This document shows, piece after piece, positions 1 to 4,916 of a stretch of DNA of 5,032 nucleotides. How positions within the stretch are numbered: the stretch's first letter is position 1; every line of letters begins with the position of its first letter. The position numbers and the translations under genes are program-made. The notes beneath the pieces are model-generated. The model saw nothing but the letters and a program-made list of their open reading frames with translations, did no database searches and was not told the origin of the DNA. Origin of the DNA: CAZHMB01 sp964533515 (GTDB lineage Archaea; Nanobdellota; Nanobdellia; Pacearchaeales; GW2011-AR1); contig CAZHMB010000034.1 of NCBI GenBank assembly GCA_964533515.1, positions 1 through 5,032 of the forward strand, given 5' to 3'.

Positions 1-10
1 TTTTTATGCG

Positions 11-574
11 ATGTTTAATGGATTTTATCCCGTAGTTTTTTTAAATAGAACGTTTACATTGTTTATTCTTTTAATAGATGTTTCGGCAGTTCTTTCTTCA
101 TCCCTATTTTATTTACTATTTATTCTTCATAGAAAAAATAATTTATGGAAAGGTGGGAATAATGGAGTTCATAAAAAAGAAGTAATTGAAATAATTCAAG
201 AAAAGAATAATGAAGAGAATATAAAAGAAAAAGAGGAGACTATTAGGGAGATTGTGAAAGAGAAAAAGAAAAAGGTTTTGGAAAAAAGTAAAAAAATTGC
301 CAGCAAAGAAATTGGAAAAAAGAAGAAAAGTATTGCAGAAATAATAGAAAAAGGAGAAGATGAAGAAGATTCTAAGAATGAAGGCGAGTCGTATTTTAAT
401 TTGAATAATGATAATGATTTAAGAAAAGACAAAATAGAAGAAGTTGATTTGAGTGAAGAGGTTAGTGAAATTTTAGACAGTTTTGAAAATGAAGATGATC
501 TTGAAGAAAAAAAAGAAGATTTATCCGAAGGAGTATCAATAGATTTTGAAAAAGATGCAGAAGAAGAATATTAA
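11..574 (+). CDS. Hypothetical membrane-anchored, highly charged coiled-coil protein (possibly 5'-partial)
   Basis: I do not recognise a family. The 187-residue product begins with a hydrophobic stretch (about residues 5-42, one long or two closely packed membrane segments). A basic HRKNNLWK patch follows. The rest is almost entirely K/E-rich helix, lysine-rich at about 53-105 and strongly acidic at about 115-187, with patterning typical of coiled coil or disordered charged tails. The basic patch after the hydrophobic part suggests that the tail is cytoplasmic. ATG 11 has no Shine-Dalgarno, and the frame is open to the left edge of the window, so the true start may lie further upstream. An ATG at 162 with a GGTGG-like site before it is in another frame and stops after seven codons. 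The gene ends with TAA and faces the Zn-ribbon gene across a 38-bp AT-rich gap. Codon use is extremely AT-rich, unlike the array to the right. Confidence 0.65.
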   Translation: MFNGFYPVVFLNRTFTLFILLIDVSAVLSSSLFYLLFILHRKNNLWKGGNNGVHKKEVIEIIQEKNNEENIKEKEETIREIVKEKKKKVLEKSKKIASKEIGKKKKSIAEIIEKGEDEEDSKNEGESYFNLNNDNDLRKDKIEEVDLSEEVSEILDSFENEDDLEEKKEDLSEGVSIDFEKDAEEEY

Positions 575-612
575 ATTCTAGAAATTTAAAATAATATTTA
601 GAAGTAATTAAA
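575..612. other. Convergent intergenic gap
   Basis: A 38-bp AT-rich spacer lies between two convergent stop codons. It holds TTCTAGAA (a short palindrome) and A/T tracts but no GC-rich stem. Archaeal termination at T-rich tracts would be possible in either direction, but nothing specific is visible. Confidence 0.4.
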
Positions 613-1017
613 TTATAAAATATCTTCTTTTTTATGGTCCTTTAGGCTTTTTTGAAACGTTGATGCGATATCAATAATATATTTTCCTTCCTCTAATTTG
701 TAAATTACTGGCATATCTTTTTTAAATAAATTAACAACATCGATTTCAAATTTTCCAGGACCAGTTACTCTTACTGATTCAATATCCAAAATTACTGGAG
801 CATTATTATCCGTAATTCCAGCCATTTCCCTTATGTCTTTTTCAACTTTAGCTTTATCTTCTTCAGCAATTTCAATTATTGGAGCATCTTTTAATTTTTT
901 TAATTGCTCGTCTTTAATGTAGAAAAAAAATCTACCTCCACATTTTGAACATCCTTCTAATAACTCCCTACTTCCTACTTCTATAATTTTGGAACATTTA
1001 ACACATTGGTGAGGCAT
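613..1017 (-). CDS. Archaeal Zn-ribbon protein, COG3364/DUF2072-like
   Basis: The 134-residue product opens with a four-cysteine zinc ribbon: CVKC at residues 5-8 and CSKC at 23-26, followed by GGR and an F-F-F-Y-I strand. An acidic and lysine-rich linker follows (about 35-80). A conserved C-terminal module begins near residue 81, with the pattern ESVRVTGPGKFEIDVVNLF and then a short REGKY-like strand (EEGKYIIDI). From memory this layout and C-terminal pattern match the archaeal Zn-ribbon family COG3364 (DUF2072), whose molecular role is not established; I infer a nucleic-acid- or protein-binding accessory role only from the ribbon. The length fits the family. The start is the first ATG, lacks a Shine-Dalgarno, and has a TATA-like box about 26-30 nt upstream, as expected for archaeal leaderless transcripts. 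This gene is the main evidence that the host is an archaeon. Confidence 0.75.
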   Translation of the reverse strand: MPHQCVKCSKIIEVGSRELLEGCSKCGGRFFFYIKDEQLKKLKDAPIIEIAEEDKAKVEKDIREMAGITDNNAPVILDIESVRVTGPGKFEIDVVNLFKKDMPVIYKLEEGKYIIDIASTFQKSLKDHKKEDIL

Positions 1018-1040
1018 TGTAGAAAAATAAAGTAGAAAGT

Positions 1041-1050
1041 CTTTAAAAAA
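1041..1050 (-). promoter_or_regulatory. Putative archaeal TATA box for the Zn-ribbon gene
   Basis: Read on the minus strand this is TTTTTTAAAG. Its centre is about 29 nt upstream of the ATG at 1017, so a transcript starting about 26 nt downstream would be nearly leaderless. That agrees with the absence of a Shine-Dalgarno. The surrounding sequence is AT-rich, so chance matches are likely. Confidence 0.35.
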
Positions 1051-1093
1051 GTAATGGGGCAGAAATACTTATTTGTTATTCTATAATGACAAA

Positions 1094-1102
1094 CTTTATA
1101 AA
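1094..1102. promoter_or_regulatory. TATA-like element CTTTATAAA
   Basis: CTTTATAAA resembles a strong archaeal TATA box and is nearly symmetric, so its direction is uncertain. On the + strand it would start a transcript near 1125, running through the leader region into the array about 320 nt later. On the - strand it could be an additional distal promoter for the Zn-ribbon gene. Confidence 0.25.
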
Positions 1103-1206
1103 CATGAAAATACTCGTAAAACTCTTCAATATAACCTGTAATTTTATTAAAACTGCCTTTTGGTAAAATAAATAAAATTATGAAATTGTGAACATTCGTT
1201 TGCAAT

Positions 1207-1226
1207 ATAATTCAGAAGTGAATTAT
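1207..1226. repeat. Perfect 7-bp inverted repeat
   Basis: ATAATTC and GAATTAT are separated by six bases (AGAAGT). A second inverted repeat, AATTTC-AA-GAAATT, lies at 1236-1249. Either could be an operator half-site pair, but the AT-rich background makes such repeats common by chance. Confidence 0.3.
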
Positions 1227-1286
1227 GAGTTTAAAAATTTCAAGAAATTGAAGTTAAAAGTTTTATGTTTTATGTGCAAAGTTGCT

Positions 1287-1306
1287 GAAATACCCCGAAA
1301 TACCCT
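1287..1306 (+). repeat. Tandem 10-bp direct repeat (GAAATACCCY)
   Basis: GAAATACCCC (1287-1296) is followed at once by GAAATACCCT (1297-1306). A partial third copy, GAAATAC, lies at 1329-1335. A 10-bp period is one helical turn, as in tandem protein-binding sites. The repeat sits at the composition change about 60-75 bp before the array starts. Confidence 0.55.
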
Positions 1307-1361
1307 ATTTTAACGCGCGCAGGAGTGTGAAATACGTAGGTAATTTGGGTTAATATACTGA

Positions 1362-1443
1362 GGGAATAAATTTTCGAGAAATGGTTCTTGGGAGTTTGCG
1401 TTTTGAAAAATGAACTCTTAATTTGAGTTCGGGGAGAAGGATT
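1362..1443 (+). promoter_or_regulatory. Array element R0: structured leader (H2 + H3 + SD) without H1
   Basis: This first copy begins at GGGAATAAA and lacks the upstream TTTAACC/H1 half found in later copies. H2 spans 1368-1397, with a 13-pair stem including four G-U pairs and an ATGG loop. H3 spans 1412-1430 with arms GAACTC and GAGTTC and a seven-base loop. A GGGGAG Shine-Dalgarno (1431-1436) abuts H3, and ATG follows at 1444. Within the leader, ATG at 1410 opens a three-codon reading frame (Met-Asn-Ser-stop) with no Shine-Dalgarno. Confidence 0.75.
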
Positions 1444-1656
1444 ATGGCTTTTGATGAAGAAATCGCTCAACTGAGAAAGAGAGTTATGGATCTAGAAAGA
1501 GAAAATGAAGCATTAAAAGAGGAGATGGGTGAAATAAAAAGAGAAAGAATAAGTTCGACAGCGAGCGATGACAGATGGCAACGTCGGACAGAAATGGAAG
1601 CTCTAGAGAGAGCTCGGGATCATGCTAGAATAGATGCTGGCTGGAACGACGACTAG
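1444..1656 (+). CDS. Small leucine-zipper-like coiled-coil protein (array gene 1)
   Basis: The 70-residue product is of unknown family. Residues 7-31 form a clear heptad register (I7, L10, V14, L17, N21, L24, M28, I31, spaced alternately 3 and 4). N21 sits at an 'a'-type position, as in zipper dimers. The motif L-E-R-E-N-E-A-L recurs in array genes 3 and 5. The tail is charged (R/E/D-rich) and ends in WNDD; there is no membrane segment or signal peptide. The ATG at 1444 is chosen because it follows the conserved H3-SD leader at the expected distance. A longer frame from TTG 1423 would run through hairpin H3 and the SD. The stop is TAG. It is probably a dimerising soluble partner or regulator, but the function is unknown. 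Confidence 0.7.
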   Translation: MAFDEEIAQLRKRVMDLERENEALKEEMGEIKRERISSTASDDRWQRRTEMEALERARDHARIDAGWNDD

Positions 1657-1683
1657 ACAAATTTTTGAATGGTAATGCTTGAT

Positions 1684-1821
1684 TTTAACCTTTGAGGGTT
1701 TAAGTCTCCGGAAAATGTTTCTTGGGGCTTTGTCGAATCAGGAATAAACTTTCTGGAATGTTTCTTGGGAGTTTTGAGTTTTTAACAAATGGAGCTCTTA
1801 GATGAGTTCGGGAGAAATATT
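1684..1821 (+). repeat. Array element R1
   Basis: A full copy: TTTAACCTTT box (1684-1693), H1 (1702-1730), H2 (1746-1774), H3 (1792-1809, arms GAGCTC/GAGTTC) and SD GGGAG (1810-1814). H1 has 12 pairs around one C/T mismatch with an ATG triloop. H2 has the same layout, with one T/T mismatch at nearly the same height and a TGT loop. Both hairpins contain ATGTTTCTTGGG, 43 bp apart, so H1 and H2 look like an internal duplication. Confidence 0.85.
1810..1814 (+). promoter_or_regulatory. Shine-Dalgarno selecting a TTG start for array gene 2
   Basis: GGGAG sits directly after hairpin H3, seven bases before TTG at 1822. In the aligned R5 element the same position carries ATG. The upstream in-frame ATG at 1789 has no Shine-Dalgarno and lies within the conserved leader just before H3. 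Confidence 0.65.
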
Positions 1822-2385
1822 TTGAAGAATCTTACTCGTGTTTTTTCAGCTGTCTTAGGTCTGCTTTGTTTTTATGGGTGTGCTTTTCTGATTTTCGAAA
1901 TCAAGGAAAATTTTGAGAAACTAGCGGAGATAGAAGAACCTTTGCATATGCATATGGGCGTCGTATTTGCTTTTGTGCTTGGAGTTTCTACTTTGGTCCT
2001 TCTGATAATGGTTTTAATTAGAATGATATGGATATATTGGTCTTTTGCCTTTATCTCTACCGAAAAAAAGATCAGCGAAGCAGAAAGAATTTCGTTTGAC
2101 ACTGAACTTTCTAGGGGGGTACGTGAAAATCTTTCAAAGAGATGGGCTTATCTGAGTAAGGATGACCGGAAAAATAACATTGACCAGCAGGTGTTTTTTG
2201 AATTGGAGAGATGGATTTCTTGCCTGAACTTAATGGTTCTTCGATTTAACCCCGAGGTTTCTGACTTGGAAAGAGGCTTTGTTGATGAACTGAAAAAAGA
2301 AATTCAAAAGTGGAAGGATTGTTTGGCTGCAAGAAAAAAAGAGATTGATGACGAGTTTAAAAGAATCAGGGAAGAAAGCTCTTAG
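1822..2385 (+). CDS. Two-TM membrane protein with charged helical tail (array gene 2)
   Basis: The family is unknown. With the TTG start the product has 187 residues. It has one hydrophobic segment at about 7-26 and a second, very hydrophobic one at about 46-78 (ending WIYWSFAFI). A long hydrophilic C-terminal region (about 80-187) follows, predicted helical and rich in K/E/R, with coiled-coil-like spacing near 145-185. The loop between the TMs (27-45) is acidic and the K/E/R-rich tail follows TM2, so two TMs with both termini cytoplasmic is a plausible topology. The conventional ATG at 1789 would add 11 residues encoded by the leader; I prefer TTG because of the SD position. The stop is TAG. 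Its architecture resembles array gene 4 although no close sequence similarity is visible. It follows a small coiled-coil gene and may act with it. Confidence 0.7.
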   Translation: MKNLTRVFSAVLGLLCFYGCAFLIFEIKENFEKLAEIEEPLHMHMGVVFAFVLGVSTLVLLIMVLIRMIWIYWSFAFISTEKKISEAERISFDTELSRGVRENLSKRWAYLSKDDRKNNIDQQVFFELERWISCLNLMVLRFNPEVSDLERGFVDELKKEIQKWKDCLAARKKEIDDEFKRIREESS

Positions 2386-2396
2386 AAAATCTCTGC

Positions 2397-2527
2397 TTTA
2401 ACCTTTGGGAATTTAAGTCTCCGGAATGTTTCTTGGGGCTTTGGTTTTTGGGAATAAATCTCTAGAATATTTCTAGTGGGTTTGAGTTTTTGAAAAATGA
2501 CTCTTAATTGAGTCTAGGAGAAATGTT
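2397..2527 (+). repeat. Array element R2
   Basis: A full copy: TTTAACCTTT box, H1 (2415-2441, two A's shorter than R1 but still a triloop), H2 (2456-2483), H3 (2499-2514, arms GACTC/GAGTC) and SD AGGAG (2516-2520). H2 here has an inner stem CTAGAA-TAT-TTCTAG and an outer AAATCT/GGGTTT stem with one bulged T. The 78 bases 2412-2489 are identical to 3424-3501 in R4. The leader ATG at 2497 opens a four-codon frame ending in TGA inside H3. Confidence 0.85.
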
Positions 2528-2731
2528 ATGTTGGATATAGGAAAAAGTGATGATTCAAAAAAAACGAAGATTCAACTAATGGCGGAGCTCACCAAACTTC
2601 AGAAGAATTGTTCTTCTCTCGAGGATGAAAATTCGGAATTAAAACAGAAAATTGAAAGATTGCGTGAAGGTATTCGGTTCTCAAAAAGCAGAAGGGATGA
2701 GCCTACTTACGAACGGGGACATAGTGACTAG
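2528..2731 (+). CDS. Small leucine-zipper-like coiled-coil protein (array gene 3)
   Basis: The 67-residue product is of unknown family. Its heptads are nearly perfect from residue 17 to 49 (L17, L21, L24, C28, L31, N35, L38, I42, L45, I49). The core L-E-D-E-N-S-E-L-K aligns with L-E-R-E-N-E-A-L-K in array gene 1, including the buried-type Asn. The N-terminus (LDIGKSDDSKK) and the C-terminus (FSKSRRDEPTYERGHSD) are polar and basic. It has no TM. The ATG lies seven bases after an AGGAG site against hairpin H3. The stop is TAG. A homo- or hetero-dimer is likely from the zipper; the function is unknown. Confidence 0.7.
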   Translation: MLDIGKSDDSKKTKIQLMAELTKLQKNCSSLEDENSELKQKIERLREGIRFSKSRRDEPTYERGHSD

Positions 2732-2743
2732 TTTAAAATTTGC

Positions 2744-2881
2744 TTCAATCGTTTGAGAATTTAAGTCTCCGGAAAATGTTTCTTGGGGCTTTGGTAGTTC
2801 TGGGTGAACTTCTAGAAATGGTTCTTGGGAGTTTCGACTTTTTGAAAAATGAACTCTTATTTGAGTTCGGAGGATGACACA
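2744..2881 (+). repeat. Array element R3
   Basis: A full copy: TTCAATCGTTTGAG box, H1 (2763-2791, same sequence as R1), H2 (2807-2833, 11 pairs with one bulged T and an ATGG loop), H3 (2851-2868, arms GAACTC/GAGTTC) and SD GGAGG (2869-2873). The spacer between SD and start (ATGACACA) differs from the AGAATT-like spacer of most other copies. Confidence 0.85.
2869..2873 (+). promoter_or_regulatory. Shine-Dalgarno selecting ATG 2882 for array gene 4
   Basis: GGAGG is the strongest SD of the array. It ends eight bases before ATG 2882, which fixes the start there. The in-frame ATG at 2849 lies against the H3 5' arm without an SD. Confidence 0.65.
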
Positions 2882-3394
2882 ATGGAGTACAATCTAAACA
2901 TTATTAGAAAAAGCTTGAAGATTTCTGCTATGGTGGCCGTATTGCTTATTGTTCCAAACATTTTGGCTGCTGTGGCTTTCTTTAACTTTTCTGGAGCCTG
3001 GTCTGTTTTAGCCTGGTTTGTTTTAGTTTGGAATCTTCTTTCGGTAATAGCGATAAGCACCCACTTGTTCGTAGTCTTGGCCGTCCTGTTTCCGAAAATA
3101 GATGTTCTGGATTCTTTATTTTCAATATGCGGGATAGGAGAAGGAGCTCTTCGCGGAAGATCAATAAAGATACCTGGGAATAAAGATGAAATCTCCGTAG
3201 CTATCATTTTTCCGTTCACTGGGAATAAAAATGAAATCGAAGAAGTGATAGTAAGATTAAGAAGAATGGAAACAGCAAAAGCCTCTACTAGGGAAAAAAT
3301 ACAAAAAAAATTAAATGATCTGGATCGGGAAGTTAATCTTCGTCTTGGTGGAGGAATAGATTCCGATAATCCTGAGGGTGAAAAACAGGGTTAA
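2882..3394 (+). CDS. Two-TM membrane protein with charged tail (array gene 4)
   Basis: The family is unknown. The 170-residue product has a short basic N-terminus (IIRKSLK). It has two long hydrophobic segments at about 14-34 and 41-70 separated by a tight FSGAW turn. A mixed region with possible beta strands follows (95-113, KIPGNKDEISVAIIFPF). The C-terminus is a charged helix (about 117-155) with a glycine-rich, acidic end. The basic N-terminus and short loop suggest an in-out-in hairpin with the tail in the cytoplasm. The start at ATG 2882 follows the SD; ATG 2849 would add 11 leader-encoded residues. It is the only array gene ending in TAA. Its size and layout parallel array gene 2, and it also follows a small zipper protein. 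Confidence 0.7.
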   Translation: MEYNLNIIRKSLKISAMVAVLLIVPNILAAVAFFNFSGAWSVLAWFVLVWNLLSVIAISTHLFVVLAVLFPKIDVLDSLFSICGIGEGALRGRSIKIPGNKDEISVAIIFPFTGNKNEIEEVIVRLRRMETAKASTREKIQKKLNDLDREVNLRLGGGIDSDNPEGEKQG

Positions 3395-3407
3395 CAGAAT
3401 TAGCGTT

Positions 3408-3544
3408 TTCAATCCTTTTAGAGTTTAAGTCTCCGGAATGTTTCTTGGGGCTTTGGTTTTTGGGAATAAATCTCTAGAATATTTCTAGTGGGTTTGAGTT
3501 TGGAAAAAATGGAGCTCTTAGTTTGAGTTCTGAGGAGAATAATT
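3408..3544 (+). repeat. Array element R4
   Basis: A full copy: TTCAATCCTTTTAGAG box, H1 (3427-3453), H2 (3468-3495, identical to R2), H3 (3512-3530, arms GAGCTC/GAGTTC paired through one G-U) and SD GAGGAG (3532-3537). The run 3424-3501 is identical to R2. The leader ATG at 3509 opens a five-codon frame (M-E-L-L-V-stop). Confidence 0.85.
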
Positions 3545-3787
3545 ATGTCGGAAGAAAGCAAAAGATTAGAAGCAATCAAGGAGAGGTTGCGTGATAGACT
3601 TAATGCTCTGGAAGAAAGAGAGAATGCTCTTGCTGAAGAAATTTCGACGCTTGAACATTATTTTTCGGATATCTCGGATATAGAAAATAAAATTTCGGAG
3701 ATGGAGCTTCGTATTAAAGAAAGAAGTCAAGAAGTTGCCGGATACGAAGAGCGTATCGGCTTAGCAGAAGATAATGACTCCATTTAG
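3545..3787 (+). CDS. Small coiled-coil protein (array gene 5)
   Basis: The 80-residue, strongly charged product is of unknown family. Heptad-spaced hydrophobics run from about residue 8 to 36 (L8, L15, L19, L22, L29, I33, L36). A second helical stretch runs at 46-70 (I46, I50, M53, L55, I57, V64). The core L-E-E-R-E-N-A-L-A-E-E-I is close to L-E-R-E-N-E-A-L-K-E-E-M of array gene 1. A possible break at about 40-45 (FSDISD) would allow two helices. No TM. The ATG is seven bases after GAGGAG. The stop is TAG. It is the third member of the small-coil class that occupies every odd position of the array; function unknown. Confidence 0.7.
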   Translation: MSEESKRLEAIKERLRDRLNALEERENALAEEISTLEHYFSDISDIENKISEMELRIKERSQEVAGYEERIGLAEDNDSI

Positions 3788-3798
3788 TTCATCCTTGA

Positions 3799-3941
3799 TT
3801 TAACCTTTGCCGTAAATTAAGTCTCCGGAAAATCTTTCTTGGGGCTTTGTGAATTTGGATAAACTTCTTGGGAAATAGTTCTTGGGGGTTTGATGTTTTT
3901 GAAAAATGGAGCTCTTAGTTTTGAGTTCTGGGAGAAGAATT
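3799..3941 (+). repeat. Array element R5
   Basis: A full copy: TTTAACCTTT box, H1 (3819-3847, loop ATC), H2 (3861-3891, 12 pairs with a T/T mismatch and a five-base loop), H3 (3909-3928, arms GAGCTC/GAGTTC) and SD GGGAG (3930-3934). H2 has diverged in sequence from R2/R4 but keeps the fold. Confidence 0.85.
3930..3934 (+). promoter_or_regulatory. Shine-Dalgarno selecting ATG 3942 for array gene 6
   Basis: GGGAG ends seven bases before ATG 3942. The in-frame ATG at 3906 lies in the leader just before the H3 5' arm and has no SD, so the 12-residue extension it would encode is probably not translated. Confidence 0.65.
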
Positions 3942-4907
3942 ATGGTTATTGAAATCAGTGCAGTCCTGTTGTCATCGGCTATTACGCTTGCTGCAATCTT
4001 TATGGTTTTAATCGTGGCATTTTTTTGGAGAAAGGCAGACTCTTTGAGTAAGAAGCTTTCTGAAATGAATTCAACGATGGAGAGCGTTTTGCAGGACCAT
4101 CTTTTGCTCACTACAAAGGCGAGAATAGTCGCTGATGTTTTTCCGAAATATTTTAAGAAGGTAGATTCGGAGGGAAGAACTGCTCTTTACTGGGCTGCAA
4201 TTAATGACATGCCGTGCCTTTTTCTTTCCCTTCTTCGCCTCGAGGCTTGTTGGGATATGGTAGATAAGAAAGGACGCAGCATTCTTGAGATAATTGCCCG
4301 TAACGGAAGTACCGATATATGTGATATTCTCTTGAAAGAGTGGCCTATCTCTGCACTACAGGGAGATAAAGCTGGCAATCGCGTTTTACACAGATTTGCG
4401 AAAATGGAATATTTCCAGGAAAAATTTTCCAATGAATTAGAAAATGTTGCTTATTGCTTATACGCAATTGCAATTGCCGATAGCGGCAGCGCTCTATGGG
4501 CTAGAAATCATGATGAACTCTTGGCAATAGAGTTGGCGATTCAAGCCGAAAATGTATCTGTTTGTGATTTGTTGCTGGTAGCTCAAGCTCATATTCTTTC
4601 GTCCATGGATGACTATGACAAGGAATCTATTTTTGAAAGACCTGTTCTAATTGCGACAACCATGCATTGCTTGTCTCAGCTTTTTGAGCTGATCCTGAAG
4701 GCCGGGTGGAGTATTGAAAAGGTTGATTCAAATGGATATACTCCCCTGGGGTTTGCTGCGTTTATAGGGTGCATGAAATGCACGAAAGAGCTTTTGAAGC
4801 TTGGTGTGAAAAAAGACGTGGAAATGATTTTGTCGGATGGTGTTTTTACTGCGGCAGATTTGGCTGAGAAAAATGGGCATGCTGATGTTTGTGAACTTTT
4901 GAAATAG
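3942..4907 (+). CDS. Membrane-anchored ankyrin-repeat protein (array gene 6)
   Basis: The 321-residue product has one N-terminal TM (about 4-29) followed by WRK, so the bulk should face the cytoplasm. A short coiled-coil linker (31-60) leads into ankyrin-type repeats. Recognisable units start near residues 75 (DSEGRTALYWAA), 108 (DKKGRSILEIIARNG), 142 (DKAGNRVLHRFA), 190 (degenerate, ELAIQAENVSVCDLLL), 262 (DSNGYTPLGFAAFIG) and 298 (SDGVFTAADLAEKNG). The region at about 160-260 is more diverged. Ankyrin repeats bind proteins; the partner is unknown, though the small array proteins are candidates. No enzymatic domain is visible. The final repeat ends at the TAG stop with no capping extension. 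The protein may be larger than its neighbours simply because the repeats were added to a one-TM anchor. Confidence 0.8.
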   Translation: MVIEISAVLLSSAITLAAIFMVLIVAFFWRKADSLSKKLSEMNSTMESVLQDHLLLTTKARIVADVFPKYFKKVDSEGRTALYWAAINDMPCLFLSLLRLEACWDMVDKKGRSILEIIARNGSTDICDILLKEWPISALQGDKAGNRVLHRFAKMEYFQEKFSNELENVAYCLYAIAIADSGSALWARNHDELLAIELAIQAENVSVCDLLLVAQAHILSSMDDYDKESIFERPVLIATTMHCLSQLFELILKAGWSIEKVDSNGYTPLGFAAFIGCMKCTKELLKLGVKKDVEMILSDGVFTAADLAEKNGHADVCELLK

Positions 4908-4916
4908 TCGTAGTGT

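Larger units (their letters stand above)
1018..1361. other. Non-coding leader between the Zn-ribbon gene and the cassette array
   Basis: About 340 bases separate the divergent Zn-ribbon gene from the first array element, and I see no convincing gene in them. The left part is AT-rich (TATA-like boxes, A/T tracts). Composition changes near 1285-1320, where runs of C and a CGCGCGC patch appear. The region also holds two AT-rich inverted repeats (1207-1226 and 1236-1249), a 10-bp tandem repeat (1287-1306) and a TAATATACT box (1351-1359) just before the array. The box could be a promoter element. This is where the array's promoter, and possibly a junction, should lie. Confidence 0.5.

Noticed and set aside
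1104..1166. A 20-codon + strand ORF just after CTTTATAAA
   Set aside because: It is very short, has no Shine-Dalgarno and is too close to the TATA-like box to be on its transcript.
981..1205. Minus-strand ORF overlapping the 5' end of the Zn-ribbon gene
   Set aside because: It overlaps a well-supported gene in another frame, has no start signals, and its composition is that of AT-rich non-coding DNA.
1410..3526. Conserved leader-peptide uORF
   Set aside because: The leader ATG is conserved but the reading frame, length and peptide are not, and no SD precedes it. The ATG may simply be part of the conserved leader sequence next to H3.
1872..4432. Minus-strand ORFs opposite array genes 2, 4 and 6
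   Set aside because: They are antisense shadows of genes with good SD sites and sensible TM or ankyrin patterns, and several run through the repeat elements.
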